Assembly (NCBI GenBank): GCA_037783415.1
Contig: JAZGTN010000052.1
Location: forward strand, 1,984,001 to 2,048,000
Reading direction: 5' to 3'
Source: Leptasterias polaris
Taxonomy: Eukaryota > Echinodermata > Asteroidea > Forcipulatida > Asteriidae
DNA length: 64,000 bases
Each line of letters starts with the position of its first letter. Position 1 is the stretch's first letter. The translations under genes and the position numbers were made by a program. Shown in pieces: positions 52,801 to 59,491 of this stretch. Below the pieces are notes generated by a model. It had not been told where the DNA came from, did no database searches, and saw only the letters and a list, made by a program, of their open reading frames with translations.

Positions 52801-55709
52801 CTTACCCTTATGACAAATCCTCTTAGAGCTTGTTCAAACAAACACTGTTTAACTTTGCTGATTTTTGTTTCTGATTTTGATTCTGGTTTTGTAAAACATT
52901 TTCTGGTCAGGCAAAAGCTTTGAGCTAAAAGCCCTGACACTTGGCCTGACATGTGAACCCAACCGTAATGGCAGGCGAATGGACTGTGCAAGTCTCAAGC
53001 ATATTCATGTTTAGGAACCTCGGTTCCAACGTATTGCTTTAAATGTGTGTGATGGAAACAGTGATGGAAACAAGTTCACACACTTTATTGTGCTCAATAT
53101 GCACAGGACTTGCACAAGCCAAAACAATTTCCACAAAACAGCCAAGGTTTGGTTTATAAGCTTTGTTGAGCTTCGCAATGAGAGTGTTTCTGTTGATATT
53201 TGCATCAAATTCAAAGTTTGTAGTTTGTCTCAAATTTCATTTGATTATGCTTGCTTATGACTATTTTGGTAATTTAAACAAAAATACATAAATTTGATGA
53301 CTTAAAGTAAGTTGAAGTTCAAATAAAATTTGTGTTAAGTTTGAGTGAGATTTATATATTTATTGTTATCTTATTCTTACAAACAAACGTAAATATCAGT
53401 CAACAATGATACCAAACTTGTCCGGAGTGAGCTACAAATACAATTACAAAATACATGATGTCATGATGTATATGGCTTCTGCTGAGTGCTGACTGTGTAA
53501 AATAACGACTCGTTACAATGCGGCTAGTCCGAGATTACTGGACCCATGAGCATTTTCTAGTTCCTTGTCTAGGACTCAAAAGGGGGAAAACCAGCATATA
53601 AACCAGCAAGTACTTCAAGTTCAAGTAGCATTTGCTAGGAAACCAGTCATCTCGCCCCCCGGCAAAGTCGCCCCCCGGCAAAGTCGCCCCCGGCAAGTCA
53701 CAAAGTCACCCCCTGCAGGTACAAACTCGCCCCCTCACAATGTCGCCCCCTACAAAGTCTCCCCCCGCCAGAGTCACCCCCCGACAGTTTAGTTTTTTTA
53801 AATACTATACAGTATATTTTTGTGAGAAATCTTTTATGTTTATTAAGTAACTGTTAAGCTTTGTCGATTTTGTACGTTATGGCTTTTCGAATTTTTGTCA
53901 CACATCAATTTAGTGCGGCCGTTTATTGTAAAGTTTGTTTAAATTAATGTTTCTTGAATTTCTTTTTAAAATTAAATACTGATCGTTACAACAGGCAGGG
54001 GCGTCGATCGCTACTGAAAAGTAGGGGGGACGGGCGAGCAAGTCTTGAAAAAATACATCTTACATTATTTGCACCCCACACCATTACTTGTACATTTAAT
54101 TTCTGTGTTACACTTATTCCCTATTTTTTGTTTGACCAGGAGGCAAGTTACAGGGGGTGATATTTAACAATAACATCATCCGAAATGGGGTTTGGGCCTG
54201 GGTTTCCCTTATGTAAAACCGAGATTCTAACAAATACAAACATCATATTCGCAATCCTTTTTAATTGAAACCACATTGCGACAATTTCTTCAGTAAAATT
54301 GAGAGAGTTGTTGATGTTTTTGTTTCTTCTTTCGTTTTTCTTTTATTTTAATTTAGGCCTAGGCCTATATCTTGTTTTTAGAATAAAAAATAATAACACT
54401 GAACAAACTGCTCCTATTTATTTTAATGGATTTTACTATATTTTGTGTGTTGTGCAATTGTAACAAAATGTAACACATTTGCACTTGCACGCACACACAG
54501 ACTTCCTTTGTGGAGGGATCGTGTACCGTACATTATAGCATACACAATTACGACGCTTTGAATGCTAACAAGGTATGTAAGCGGGATGTCTTGGACGAAA
54601 CTTTTCGTCTATTGTCTGTATTATAGAAACGGAAATAGGCCCAAAATACCATTCTGCGCGTAGTCCATCAGAAAAAAAGATGAAAATGAAGAAAACATTT
54701 CACCGTTTGTTCGCTATTCTTTTATTTGAACAAAAATTGTAATGAAATATTAAATCAAGAAAATGGTGTATATTTTAATATTTTTTTGCATATTTCTAAT
54801 GAACAGTCAATCAAAAAGTGGGGGGGACATCTGATATGCTGTCCCCCCCAGTCTAAAAAGTGGGGGGGGACATGTCCCCCCCGTCCCCCACCCATCGACG
54901 CCCTTGACAACAGGAGAATTTTTGTCAACATTTGTTGTTTTTCAATTAGTTATAGTTATCAAGTTATTTATCCTCAACAAAAATGTATTAGGTCTTAGTT
55001 TAAGGATTAAATTAATGTTTCTTGAATTTCTTTTAAAAATTAAATACTGAAAAAACAAAAATGTATAAAGACTTTAAGGATTCCCTTTCGAATCAAGGTA
55101 AAAACAACAAAATTTCCCCTTAGAAAATCATTGCAACAATAGCAACAAAATGCATAGGGGCGACTCTAGCGGGGGGCGACTTTGTAGGGGGCGACATTGT
55201 GAGGGGGCGAGTTTGTACTTGGAGGGGGCGAGCTTGCTGGGGGGCGACTTTGCAGGGGGCGACTTTGTGAGGGGCGACTTTGCCGGGGGGCGAGATGACT
55301 GGCAATCATTTGCTATAGCCTAACTGTATCCATTCCATGGCTCATCTGCATAGATCAGATTCTGACTCTGACCTGACTCAAGTGTTCTGTGTGTTGTCTT
55401 GTTCGTTGTTTGTGTATTGTAATCAGGTCAATCAATGGACAAATCAAAAATCAACATTACAACAGTGCCCATCAACCTGTAAAACAAATGTCAGCAAAAT
55501 ATTGAAATTTTTTTAATTTTACTAGTACATGTGTAAGGTAGAGCGATCAATCAAGGTTTCAGACTCACTCGTTCCTTCATCCTCCATGTGTGTGTTTCCG
55601 TCCTACTCCCCTCGATCCGCTCCGTGTGCCGTTTTTTCATGAAGGCAAGCGGTAGCTGCCAGTCGCGCAAATCACTCTCCTCCACATCAGCTGTTAAATC
55701 CTCCATCAT
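12536..55709 (-). CDS. RPTOR: Raptor, regulatory-associated protein of mTOR, complete 32-exon gene
   Basis: Raptor is the mTORC1 scaffold that recruits substrates through their TOS motifs and docks the complex on lysosomes with Rag GTPases. Thirty-two coding exons, all GT-AG, join in one frame to 1334 codons plus TGA, against 1335 residues in human raptor. Order of parts: conserved N-terminal caspase-like (RNC) domain, HEAT/armadillo repeats, serine-rich linker, C-terminal seven-bladed WD40 propeller. The start is the first of two adjacent ATGs at 55709; an in-frame TAA lies 24 bases upstream. The last exon, 12536-12604, encodes only 22 residues including [17 protein letters not shown], matching the end of the last WD repeat. 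The gene is convergent with MRM2 and in tandem with CENPX. Introns range from under 100 bases to 7.3 kb and are full of transposons. The serine-rich linker is the least certain part of the model. Confidence 0.96.
13494..13803. mobile_element. MITE with AGGATGTGAT-type ends, copy 1
   Basis: Starts AAGGATGGGATAGGCTGTTG and ends AAATCACATCCTG; the interior has GCGCAAAGCGCGAAAGCTTG and a poly-G run. It matches the better preserved copy at 32860-33116. Confidence 0.75.
14148..14219 (+). mobile_element. Retroelement 3' end with (TTA)n tail
   Basis: GCGCCTTGAACACCCAGCAG followed by AACAAGTCTTTATTATTATT, as at SINE/LINE 3' ends in this genome (compare the tail at about 60835). Truncated. Confidence 0.55.
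15730..16165 (-). mobile_element. SINE of the GTCGTGGCCGAGC family joined to a LINE-like 3' part
   Basis: Head near 16160 (TGTCGTGGCCGAGCGGATAT) with B-box GGGTTCGAGTCCCGGTC. The downstream part can be read [20 protein letters not shown], then [10 protein letters not shown], which resembles the closing residues of non-LTR ORF2 proteins. It lies in raptor intron 29. Confidence 0.75.
16500..16715 (-). mobile_element. tRNA-derived SINE, third family (TAGCTCAGTTGGCAGAG head)
   Basis: On the minus strand GGGCTAGATAGCTCAGTTGG is an A-box-like head and TTGGTTCAAATCCCACTC a B-box. The neighbouring block GGGGTGCCAGTCAGAAGCC to GAATCACCTTAA is shared with copies at 40690-40920 and 42285-42470, so the unit is mobile, not a real tRNA. 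Confidence 0.75.
18839..19351. mobile_element. 513-bp TIR element, GGGTGCGTTCGATTAGCTT ends
   Basis: Left end GGGTGCGTTCGATTAGCTT pairs with right end AAGCTAATCGAACGCACCC. GCTAATCGAACGC recurs inside near 18902 and 19291. No ORF. It begins 50 bases upstream of the acceptor of raptor exon 26. Confidence 0.88.
19975..20180 (-). mobile_element. tRNA-derived SINE, GCTTGGTGGTC family
   Basis: Minus strand: GGGCTAGCTTGGTGGTCTAG at about 20180, B-box GTGGGTTCGAATCCCACCTG, body with the AGTACTGAGTATACAGTGCT block shared with the copy at 1570-1750. It lies next to raptor exon 25. Confidence 0.82.
20853..21176. repeat. Six-copy near-perfect 54-bp minisatellite
   Basis: Units at 20853, 20907, 20961, 21015, 21069 and 21123 appear identical. 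Each contains two imperfect dyads: ATAACTCCTAGAGTTAT and TCCCAAGGAGCTTTTGGGA. Because 54 is a multiple of three and no stop occurs, both strands stay open across the array; these frames are artefacts. It lies in raptor intron 23. Confidence 0.95.
21343..21700 (+). mobile_element. SINE of the GTCGTGGCCGAGC family, subfamily B
   Basis: Head ATGTCGTGGCCGAGCAATCT, B-box-like GTGGGTTCACATCCGGGTC. The body from TTGCTTCATAAAAAGTTGG onward matches the minus-strand copy at 39237-39541, defining a subfamily with its own body. Confidence 0.78.
22013..22317. mobile_element. TIR element, CAGGGCTCGAA family
   Basis: Starts CAGGGCTCGAAATTAACACT and ends TTGAGCCCTG. The family has further members at 27912-28279, 46433-46770, 52095-52473 and 52603-52940. 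The CAGGG tip suggests the hAT superfamily. Confidence 0.7.
22442..22606. mobile_element. 165-bp MITE, AGAGCTGCCAAC ends
   Basis: AGAGCTGCCAAC at the left and GTTGGCAGCTCT at the right. A truncated relative with the same right half (CAGAACATGGAAAGATTG to GTTGGCAGCTCT) lies at about 43380-43455. Confidence 0.82.
23425..32755 (-). CDS. RPTOR: RPTOR exons 17-21: last HEAT helices and disordered linker
   Basis: Exons: 17, 32623-32755; 18, 27526-27648; 19, 24001-24281; 20, 23723-23835; 21, 23425-23605. They cover residues of about 656-932. Exon 17 has [20 protein letters not shown]; its donor (ACCG|GTGGGT) was chosen because it is the phase that joins exon 18. Exons 18-19 are rich in Ser, Asn, Gly and Arg, as in the phosphorylated linker of other raptors, and end in [20 protein letters not shown], a conserved helix. 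Exon 21 has [20 protein letters not shown], conserved just before the propeller. Exon 17 end and exon 18 are the least certain boundaries. Confidence 0.88.
24985..25065. mobile_element. Small foldback element, truncated copy
   Basis: TTAATGGCCTGACGTTTCGA pairs with the later GGTCGAAACGCCAAGCCATT. Same family as 3808-3921. Raptor intron 18. Confidence 0.7.
25901..26130. mobile_element. 230-bp MITE with TATAGATAG ends, copy 1
   Basis: TATAGATAGGTTGCAGTATG at the left; the right tip GGGAACTATCTATA gives the inverted end. GGGCAATTTGG and ATTTGCCCGTAAAGATGGCG lie subterminally. Copies 2 and 3 (46799-47027, 59578-59808) are in the opposite orientation. Confidence 0.85.
26480..26700. repeat. Degenerate repeat related to the 86-bp array at 41180
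   Basis: Two diverged units around GTCAGACAGTAGGAAGGTTG, each followed by a GATGCATTCA and ATGATTTCAT-like block. The same motifs form the cleaner tandem array in intron 8. Confidence 0.65.
26990..27290. repeat. Dispersed repeat, shared with 44822-45130
   Basis: Shares AAGCTAGCGTAT, AGATTGCACA, TTTTAGAACCAAA and CAGTTTTGAAAAATC blocks in the same order with 44822-45130. The second copy has an internal doubling of GCGTATCNGGTCGATACACGC. No TIR found. Confidence 0.6.
27912..28279. mobile_element. TIR element, CAGGGCTCGA family
   Basis: Starts CAGGGCTCGAGTTTTACACT and ends AAATTCGAGCCCTG. No transposase ORF. Raptor intron 17. Confidence 0.75.
28921..29600. repeat. Purine/G-rich minisatellite with an exact 128-bp duplication
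   Basis: About 680 bases of GGGTATGGG, GGGCAGGA and GGGAGTGAAG variants. The stretch at 28974-29101 is repeated at 29102-29229. The pyrimidine strand yields Pro/His/Thr-rich open frames that are artefacts of composition. Raptor intron 17. Confidence 0.92.
29692..29835. mobile_element. GGGGCCAATTTCATAAAG element, truncated
   Basis: Begins AGGGGCCAATTTCATAAAGC, then GCTTACAATTTTCTGC-like and GGATACCAGTCAC blocks that also occur at 35600-35785 and, with both ends, at 35999-36147. Confidence 0.65.
29836..31047. other. Intron 17 stretch with no recognised element
   Basis: No exon fits the raptor protein here, and no TIR pair or tandem repeat stands out. GACTGTGCAAGTCTC near 30901 matches the end of the element at 38108 and may be a solo fragment. 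Confidence 0.5.
31048..32085. mobile_element. 1.04-kb TIR element, GGGGCCNATTTCACTAA ends
   Basis: Left end CAGGGGCCGATTTCACTAA, right end TTTAGTGAAATGGGCCCCAG. Both flanks are dense in ATCGCAA and GCGATGA motifs, a subterminal array. The AT-rich core has no transposase ORF. It abuts the next MITE at about 32085. Confidence 0.82.
32085..32337. mobile_element. GGGCCCAATTTCATGGCTCTG MITE, copy 1
   Basis: Left GGGCCCAATTTCATGGCTC, right GAGCCATGATATTAGGCCC. The inverse copy lies at 33750-33990. Partial copies end near 25680 (AGCAGAGCCATGAAATTGGG) and 20420. Confidence 0.85.
32860..33116. mobile_element. 257-bp hAT-like MITE, CAGGGATGTGAT ends
   Basis: CAGGGATGTGATAGGCTG at the left and TAATCACATCCCTG at the right, flanked by GTTATGT direct repeats (32853-32859 and 33117-33123). 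The CAGGG tip and 7-8-bp duplication fit hAT. It lies in raptor intron 16; an older copy is at 13494-13803. Confidence 0.87.
33406..33465. repeat. Two 30-bp repeats at the exon 16 donor
   Basis: ATACTGATGAATAAACCAAT followed by GAATATTCA occurs twice, ending two bases before the exon 16 donor GTATGAATATTC. A third degenerate piece is near 33390. Confidence 0.85.
33468..41887 (-). CDS. RPTOR: RPTOR exons 7-16: HEAT/armadillo-repeat region
   Basis: Exons: 7, 41828-41887; 8, 41516-41616; 9, 40973-41117; 10, 40224-40398; 11, 39598-39681; 12, 37738-37848; 13, 36960-37034; 14, 36402-36467; 15, 35116-35307; 16, 33468-33611. They cover residues of about 271-655. Recognisable blocks include [73 protein letters not shown] and [20 protein letters not shown]. 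In known structures this solenoid contacts mTOR and Rag GTPases. Exons 11-16 are all phase 0 at both ends and multiples of three. Confidence 0.95.
33750..33990. mobile_element. GGGCCCAATTTCAT MITE, inverted copy 2
   Basis: Reads as the reverse complement of 32085-32337 through almost its whole length (for example GCGCTAGCTGTGTNA and AATACGCTTGATGTAAGCG). Left tip slightly truncated. Confidence 0.87.
33991..35115. other. Intron 15 stretch, no recognised element
   Basis: No conserved exon, TIR pair or tandem repeat was recognised; short open frames on both strands have no family resemblance. Confidence 0.5.
35600..35785. mobile_element. AATTTCATAGAGCTGCTTA-family element, degraded
   Basis: Contains GCAATATTTTATACAGCTGC, AGCAGAATACCAGCAACAG and GGCTGGTAACCTTATTAGG, the internal order of the intact copy at 35999-36147, but without clean ends. 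Confidence 0.6.
35925..36245 (+). mobile_element. tRNA-derived SINE split by a MITE
   Basis: Head with AAGGTTAAGACACTGCTCT and B-box GTGGGTTTCAATCTCACC at about 35950-36000. The body resumes at 36148 with GGCTCAGAAAGCACCGAGTA and GGTGCTTAGCACAC, as in the copy at 1570. The MITE 35999-36147 sits between. Confidence 0.72.
35999..36147. mobile_element. 149-bp MITE, AATTTCATAGAGCT ends
   Basis: GGCCCAATTTCATAGAGCTG at the left and GTAGCTCTATGAAATTGGAC at the right, long matching inverted ends. Degraded relatives occur at 29692, 35600, 47298 and 48050. Confidence 0.85.
36590..36925 (-). mobile_element. SINE of the GTCGTGGCCGAGC family
   Basis: Head near 36925 (TGTCGTGTCTGAGCGGTTAA), B-box GGGTTCGAGTCCCGGTCGTG. 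The body block ACCCTTGTTTACAGGTTTCC is shared with the interrupted copy at 61783-62550. Confidence 0.8.
37100..37690. other. Intron 12 stretch, no recognised element
   Basis: Non-coding. A TTGCTACTCAA motif recurs near 37325 and 37349. Nothing else was identified. Confidence 0.45.
38108..38816. mobile_element. 709-bp TIR element, ATAGACTGTGCAAGTCTCGCG ends
   Basis: Left ATAGACTGTGCAAGTCTCGC, right GCGAGACTTGCACAGTCTAT. The interior (GAAAGTAAAACCAATC, CAACAACATAACGAAGAAAA) matches a diverged copy at about 45245-45745. No transposase ORF. Raptor intron 11. Confidence 0.87.
39237..39541 (-). mobile_element. SINE of the GTCGTGGCCGAGC family, subfamily B
   Basis: Minus-strand relative of 21343-21700: CATGGCTGAGCGGTTTAGTT near 39538, then the AAAAAGTTGGGAAGGTACAGC body. 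Just upstream of raptor exon 11 in genome order. Confidence 0.78.
40690..40920 (-). mobile_element. tRNA-derived SINE, third family, head deleted in part
   Basis: Minus-strand GGTCGTTGGTTCAAATCCTG is the B-box; the CTCAGTTGGCAGAG part of the head is missing compared with 16500-16715. The GGGGTGCCAGTCAGAAACC block is present. Confidence 0.72.
41180..41440. repeat. 86-bp tandem repeat, three units
   Basis: Units begin at about 41181, 41266 and 41352 with GTCAGACAGTAGGAGGGTTG and end GGATGATATTTAAC. Units 2 and 3 are almost identical. It lies in raptor intron 8; related motifs occur at 26480-26700. Confidence 0.9.
42285..42470 (-). mobile_element. tRNA-derived SINE, third family
   Basis: Minus-strand head GGCTTGATAGCTCAGTTGGT with B-box CGCAGGTTCAAGTCCGGCTT, followed upstream by the shared GGGGTGCCAGTCAGAAGCC block. 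Confidence 0.75.
42471..43375. other. Intron 6 stretch, no recognised element
   Basis: Non-coding. TCTATGGGAAAATCCTATGG near 42618 is a small local doubling. No exon of raptor is missing here because exon 6 and exon 7 phases match directly. Confidence 0.5.
43665..55709 (-). CDS. RPTOR: RPTOR exons 1-6: N-terminal caspase-like (RNC) domain
   Basis: Exons: 1, 55569-55709; 2, 48148-48250; 3, 47749-47831; 4, 47084-47242; 5, 44618-44764; 6, 43665-43843. They encode residues 1 to about 271. Exon 1 contains [15 protein letters not shown] and ends at HTWRMKER. Exon 4 carries [11 protein letters not shown], with the histidine of the caspase-like pair. Exon 5 carries [12 protein letters not shown], with the matching cysteine. 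In the family this fold helps position mTOR substrates and no protease activity is established. Exon 6 starts with a short lineage-specific serine-rich insert before [13 protein letters not shown], where human raptor has a different spacer. Confidence 0.95.
44822..45130. repeat. Dispersed repeat, second copy
   Basis: Collinear with 26990-27290; contains two close copies of a 30-bp CTAGCGTATC/GTCGATACACG unit at about 44836-44890. Raptor intron 4. Confidence 0.6.
45245..45745. mobile_element. Diverged copy of the 709-bp TIR element
   Basis: Interior matches 38108-38816 (TATGAAAGTAAAACTAAT, AACAAAGAAAACCCCAGAAT, ACTTGACCTCCGTTTCAGGT). The right end reads CGATACGCATGAGTCTATTG; the left end is eroded. 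Confidence 0.7.
46433..46770. mobile_element. CAGGGCTCGA-family element, degraded ends
   Basis: AAACCCACAAGACTACAGGG and GTAGCTCAAAATG match 52095-52473; the right end is TGTCGAGCCCTG. Raptor intron 4. Confidence 0.65.
46799..47027. mobile_element. 230-bp MITE with TATAGATAG ends, copy 2
   Basis: TATAGATAGTTCCCAGTAGA to TATTGCAACCTATCTATA. Very similar to copy 1 in reverse. It ends 57 bases below the donor of raptor exon 4. Confidence 0.87.
48251..49650. other. First part of raptor intron 1, nothing recognised
   Basis: Non-coding AT-rich DNA. No exon matching raptor, no TIR pair and no tandem array were found. Exon 1 and exon 2 phases join directly. Confidence 0.5.
49651..50278. mobile_element. 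628-bp TIR element, CAGGGTTCTGCCCA ends
   Basis: CAGGGTTCTGCCCA at the left, TGGGCAGAACCCTG at the right, GTCTGT on both flanks. CCGACCGGCACTCA is doubled near the left end. hAT-like by tip and duplication; no transposase ORF. Confidence 0.85.
50575..50970. repeat. Irregular repeats of AGGATTTAGAAGGATTTGGG
   Basis: At least eight degenerate copies (near 50578, 50622, 50662, 50705, 50851, 50897, 50946 and others) at uneven spacing, each an AGGATNTAGAAGGNTTTGGG variant. Confidence 0.8.
51031..51244. mobile_element. 214-bp MITE, TATAGACGATGTGACCTCTG ends
   Basis: TATAGACGATGTGACCTCTG at 51031-51050 has an exact inverse at 51225-51244. No coding capacity. TA at the tips would fit a Tc1/mariner-type target, which is inference. 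Confidence 0.9.
51351..51435. repeat. Poly-C tract and four 15-bp repeats
   Basis: A C-run at about 51353-51362 is followed by AATGGGTGGTTAACC four times. Confidence 0.93.
52095..52473. mobile_element. 379-bp TIR element with GGGGCAC target duplication
   Basis: AGGGCTCGAATTTGGGG at the left, TTAAATTCGAGCCCT at the right, flanked by GGGGCAC at 52088-52094 and 52474-52480. Best-preserved member of the CAGGGCTCGA family. Confidence 0.88.
52603..52940. mobile_element. CAGGGCTCGAA-family element
   Basis: Starts CAGGGCTCGAAATTAACACT, like 22013-22317, and ends near AAAAGCCCTGAC. The right end is eroded. Confidence 0.65.
53638..55306. mobile_element. 1.67-kb element with 9-bp target duplication (Mutator-like by duplication length)
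   Basis: CATTTGCTA flanks both sides (53629-53637 and 55307-55315). The ends CCAGTCATCTCGCCCCCCGG and its inverse open long inverted arrays of GTCGCCCCC units, about 150 bp each. The interior has no intact transposase ORF and is itself invaded by 53996-54906. Confidence 0.85.
53996..54906. mobile_element. 911-bp hAT-like element nested in the above
   Basis: CAGGGGCGTCGAT at the left, ATCGACGCCCTTG at the right, with an exact 8-bp duplication ACAACAGG at 53988-53995 and 54907-54914. These are the classic hAT marks. The interior is AT-rich with G/C runs near both ends and no transposase. Confidence 0.92.
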
Positions 55710-58700
55710 GATGATGCTCAAATGTGGGTATTATCCTTTGCTAGGGAAGGTTATTTTGTTTCCACACTTTGTGTCAAAATTGGCAGGAAAGAGTGCAAAA
55801 TTACTTACACCTCGTCGTGGTACGTTGTGTTTATAATATCATGAGTTACAGCCTTTTCACTACAACTGGTGTCCGTTATTTACATGCACCATTGATGTGC
55901 TTACCGTGTGGTCTAGAACTGGGTACCAGTCCGGTGAGGCTATGTTATGACGCGCTCGTCCCCGTGATTCAATTTGGTACAAAATACCAAGACGTCACCT
56001 GGGCTCGATAAAACAAATAGTTACGAAACGAGGTTATAATAATTAGCATGCGGTGTGTGTCACATGTCCACGATTCCATCCAGGGCGCAATTTCTCAGCA
56101 ACTCAAAAAACACAACAATAAGGCCTTTCTCACAAAATACTTAATTGTTACATCATGGTTATTTCACTGATTTTCAGCTTAATAGCAGAAAATTGTAAAG
56201 CGAAGTTTACAGCGATGTGTAGAGATCAGGTGATTTTTACAAACTGGAAATGACTTGATTAAAATGTTGTATTTGAAAACAAAAACAAAAAGTCGTCAAC
56301 CGCTGTACCTATTTAGGCCCAGTGAGGTAGGCCTAAACAAAAAAGTATGAATTTGAATCCACATTTTTACAAAATGCATCACCACAGCCCCTCCGCAGTA
56401 TCGTTCACTTTCATTACTTATTCTTTCTTCTCATTCTATAATTCCATTGTTAAAACATTCCGTGTTGTGGCCTAAGTAATAACACATTTTTGTTGAAGGC
56501 TTTAGGCCTAGGCCAGGCCTACTTGATTTATTGAAGAAGAAAAAACCGTTTCCTCTCACCAGTGACAATAAACGGGGTAATTTTTCGAATTTAATTGAGA
56601 CAGCATCAAAGCAAACCAACGGGGAAGGAGGCATCTGCATTTACCCCGTAGGAGGTCCTTCGTGAGCTTTTTCAACTTTGGTGGTTTTTGTGAAAATTCT
56701 TGCCGAAAAAGGACAGGTGATTTATTTTCTTTAAGTTGGAAAAATATTTCAGGTAAACAACTAAAACAACAGGCTATGCAATTACCTCAAGCGAACTTTG
56801 TCACACATGTGTAACGCTCAAGTTGATAAGTTCAGCATCGCGTGTGTATCTATTCGACTAGACGTTCCTGTTCACATTTTCCTGTTTATGTGCTTGATGT
56901 GTTGTCTATCAGCTTATGGTTGTGCAAACGATGATTTTTTTTCGAATTCAGTGATAAATATGTTTGTCACAATAAGCTACGTCAACACATAAGCTAAAGT
57001 CAAAACTGCCGTTCCATTAAAGGCCACTTTTTGTGGTATACAATTTTGAGTATTCCATCAGCTAGTTTTTCAAGAGTGTGTTTGTACATTTCAGTACATT
57101 TCCTGGCAGCAGGCAATAAACTACAAAATAGTCATACTTATGAGATAGTTTACATTTGGTATCATGCAACTTTGATTTTGCAACAAAAGAAGAAATTGCA
57201 GAGCACAAAAAGCTTTGTACGGCGTTTCTCTCTCCTCTTTTTTTCATGGAAGAAAACAGCGGAAATCAACCGCTCAGCTGAAAGTTGAAGTGCTTGCACA
57301 TAAAATACAAAATTGTGTAAAAACAGCTGAACAGTTTATGAGAAGTACTCCCTTCTTTCATATATAAAGTTAATACCAAATTTGTACTGTGCAATTTTTT
57401 TATTAAATGCAAATTTATGTTCCCTTTCATTGAGCTGTGTAAAAATCTTGCATGCAAGAATTCCAGCTCTTTTGCAACCGTGAGATGTCACAGATTATTT
57501 TGGTATATGACTTCTTAGAGTAAACTGATCTAATTTATTTTTTTCATTAAACACAACTAAATATGAAACAACAATTCTCAGTGTTATCAATTGTCCCAAT
57601 TGGAAGCATCTAAATACGGAAAACTTAGCATTCTTTCTTTTTTTCTTAGAACTTAAAAACTGTTTTCATTCTCATATTCTTAAATTTTAAAATAATTTAG
57701 CCTTCGAGAAAGACTCTGCTGTGGTCCAAACGTCAGGCCATTAAACAAATTTGCAATTCTTTTAAATGCTACATTTAAACCTGAAACCTTTGAAGTATTT
57801 TGTTATTTATATATTATTTTATATTAATTAATTTGTTTATTTTAATTTTAAAATTTAAATATATTTTTATTTTGTCTATTTGCTCTTACAAAGTTACAAC
57901 CAGATCAGTGGCAGCAGGTCTCAGTATCACAGTAATTGCTTTGCTTTTGTTGTTCCAAGCCCATTTCTAGAAGTAGTTATGTATTGCATTGTTGTTCTTG
58001 TTTGCAATGGCTGAATAAATAACAATAAAAATAATAACAGCTTTACAAATGGCAAACACAAACACATATCTTCTCTTTCTTCTTGTATTTTGTGAATCTT
58101 TTTATTATGTACACTTAAGAAAATATTTTACAATACAAAACACTTTCGGAAGAGCCAGTCTAGATTTATACTTATGGTGTGGTTGCAAATAGATTTTGAC
58201 CTTTTTTGTTTGAAACTTTAGAAAAAGTACATTAAGTAGAAGAATAATCCAATTTGGTTTAGAGACATCTCAGCTTTCATCCCCTCCAAACTCATCAACA
58301 ATTAGCTTTGTTTTATCAAGTCTATCAAATATTTGGAAGATTCCATTTGAGCATGGGTATGTCAATATCACACTGTCTTGTCCTCTCCCTTCTTGGCACA
58401 AAAATCTTGTTACTAGTCTTTAGAGAAAGAAATGTACTTGAGGAAAAATTAGGTTTATCAATATGTCATATTGTTTTGCATAAAATGTACAAAAACTGTT
58501 TGAAAATACGAGACATAAACTTGTTCCTAGTCCCATTATCAAGTGAGCATTTCAATTCACATCTAGGAGAAATCTAAGCCGCACCGTCCCAAGTGTTATA
58601 ACAAGCAATGTTTATATTTTGGACCCCTTTTGTCTAAAAATTGTGCCTTGATTCCATACTCTTGGAGGTTATACAGGATTGTTACAGCTGACAAAATAGT

Positions 58701-59127
58701 TGCAGACAGGGTTCATGTTTTGTGCGATCCATATCCATGAAATAACATACTTGTGAAAAATTGGGCTCAATTTGTTGTGTGAGTCAGTAGAAAATAATTA
58801 TTTTTTAAAACATGCACATTTTTCAGCGTGCAAACACATTTGTCCTTAATTTTGGTTGAAAATCAGCTGTTGCGTTTTGTTAAAGGCTTTCAGATACAGG
58901 TTTCTTGAATATGACTCCATTTCAGAGGAAAATTGTTCAAGTATGAGCTTTATAATCAGTAAGCTTTCAGACTAAAACAATTGTGTTTTTTATCCTAACC
59001 AATCCTGTATAATACCTTTGACTGTCCAGCCAAAGTGAACCCAAGGCTGAACAGGGCTGGGTGTTGGGAAGTTGGGGGTGTGTTATAATAATTGACAGAA
59101 TGGACTTGGTTCATATTCATCTCCTAA
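55710..59127 (-). promoter_or_regulatory. RPTOR promoter and 5' UTR region; CENPX 3' flank
   Basis: No coding exon was found. In-frame TAA sits 24 bases above the raptor ATG. GACGTCAC near 55991 is a CRE-like motif. A foldback fragment (TTTAGCCTTCGAGAAAGACT) lies at 57700-57765 and a very AT-rich tract at 57770-57880. Transcript ends cannot be placed. Confidence 0.45.
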
Positions 59128-59300
59128 TAGACCTTATGCATTGACGTCACCAAGCCGCCATCTTAGAGGTAAACTGATGATGAAACAATGGAAACGCGCT
59201 GATTTGTACACGCGGCGCACAGGACTGACCAATGAACATCTTCCCTTTGACCTCTAGGTGAGGGCGCCCTACTCAAATGACGTCATATGCATAAGGTCTA
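59128..59300. mobile_element. 173-bp MITE, TAGACCTTATGCAT ends
   Basis: TAGACCTTATGCATTGACGT at the left pairs with ACGTCATATGCATAAGGTCTA at the right. Lies 3' of CENPX. Confidence 0.88.
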
Positions 59301-59491
59301 TAGGAATGTATTTTAAGTTACCCTATTCCATATAGCATCTCGGAAAATAACAGGGCAAGCAGGTAAATAAATAGAACATGAAGGTATGGGAGATTCCGTT
59401 CTCAACATCAAGGTAATTCATGCAGCACGAGTCTGTCACTTGTCCACTGCACCTTTTGGTTTTGGTATTTGTTTACGGCGGAGTCCTCGAC

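Noticed and set aside
58308..58577. 89-codon plus-strand open frame
   Set aside because: No recognisable domain, AT-rich context, no support from codon pattern; likely random.
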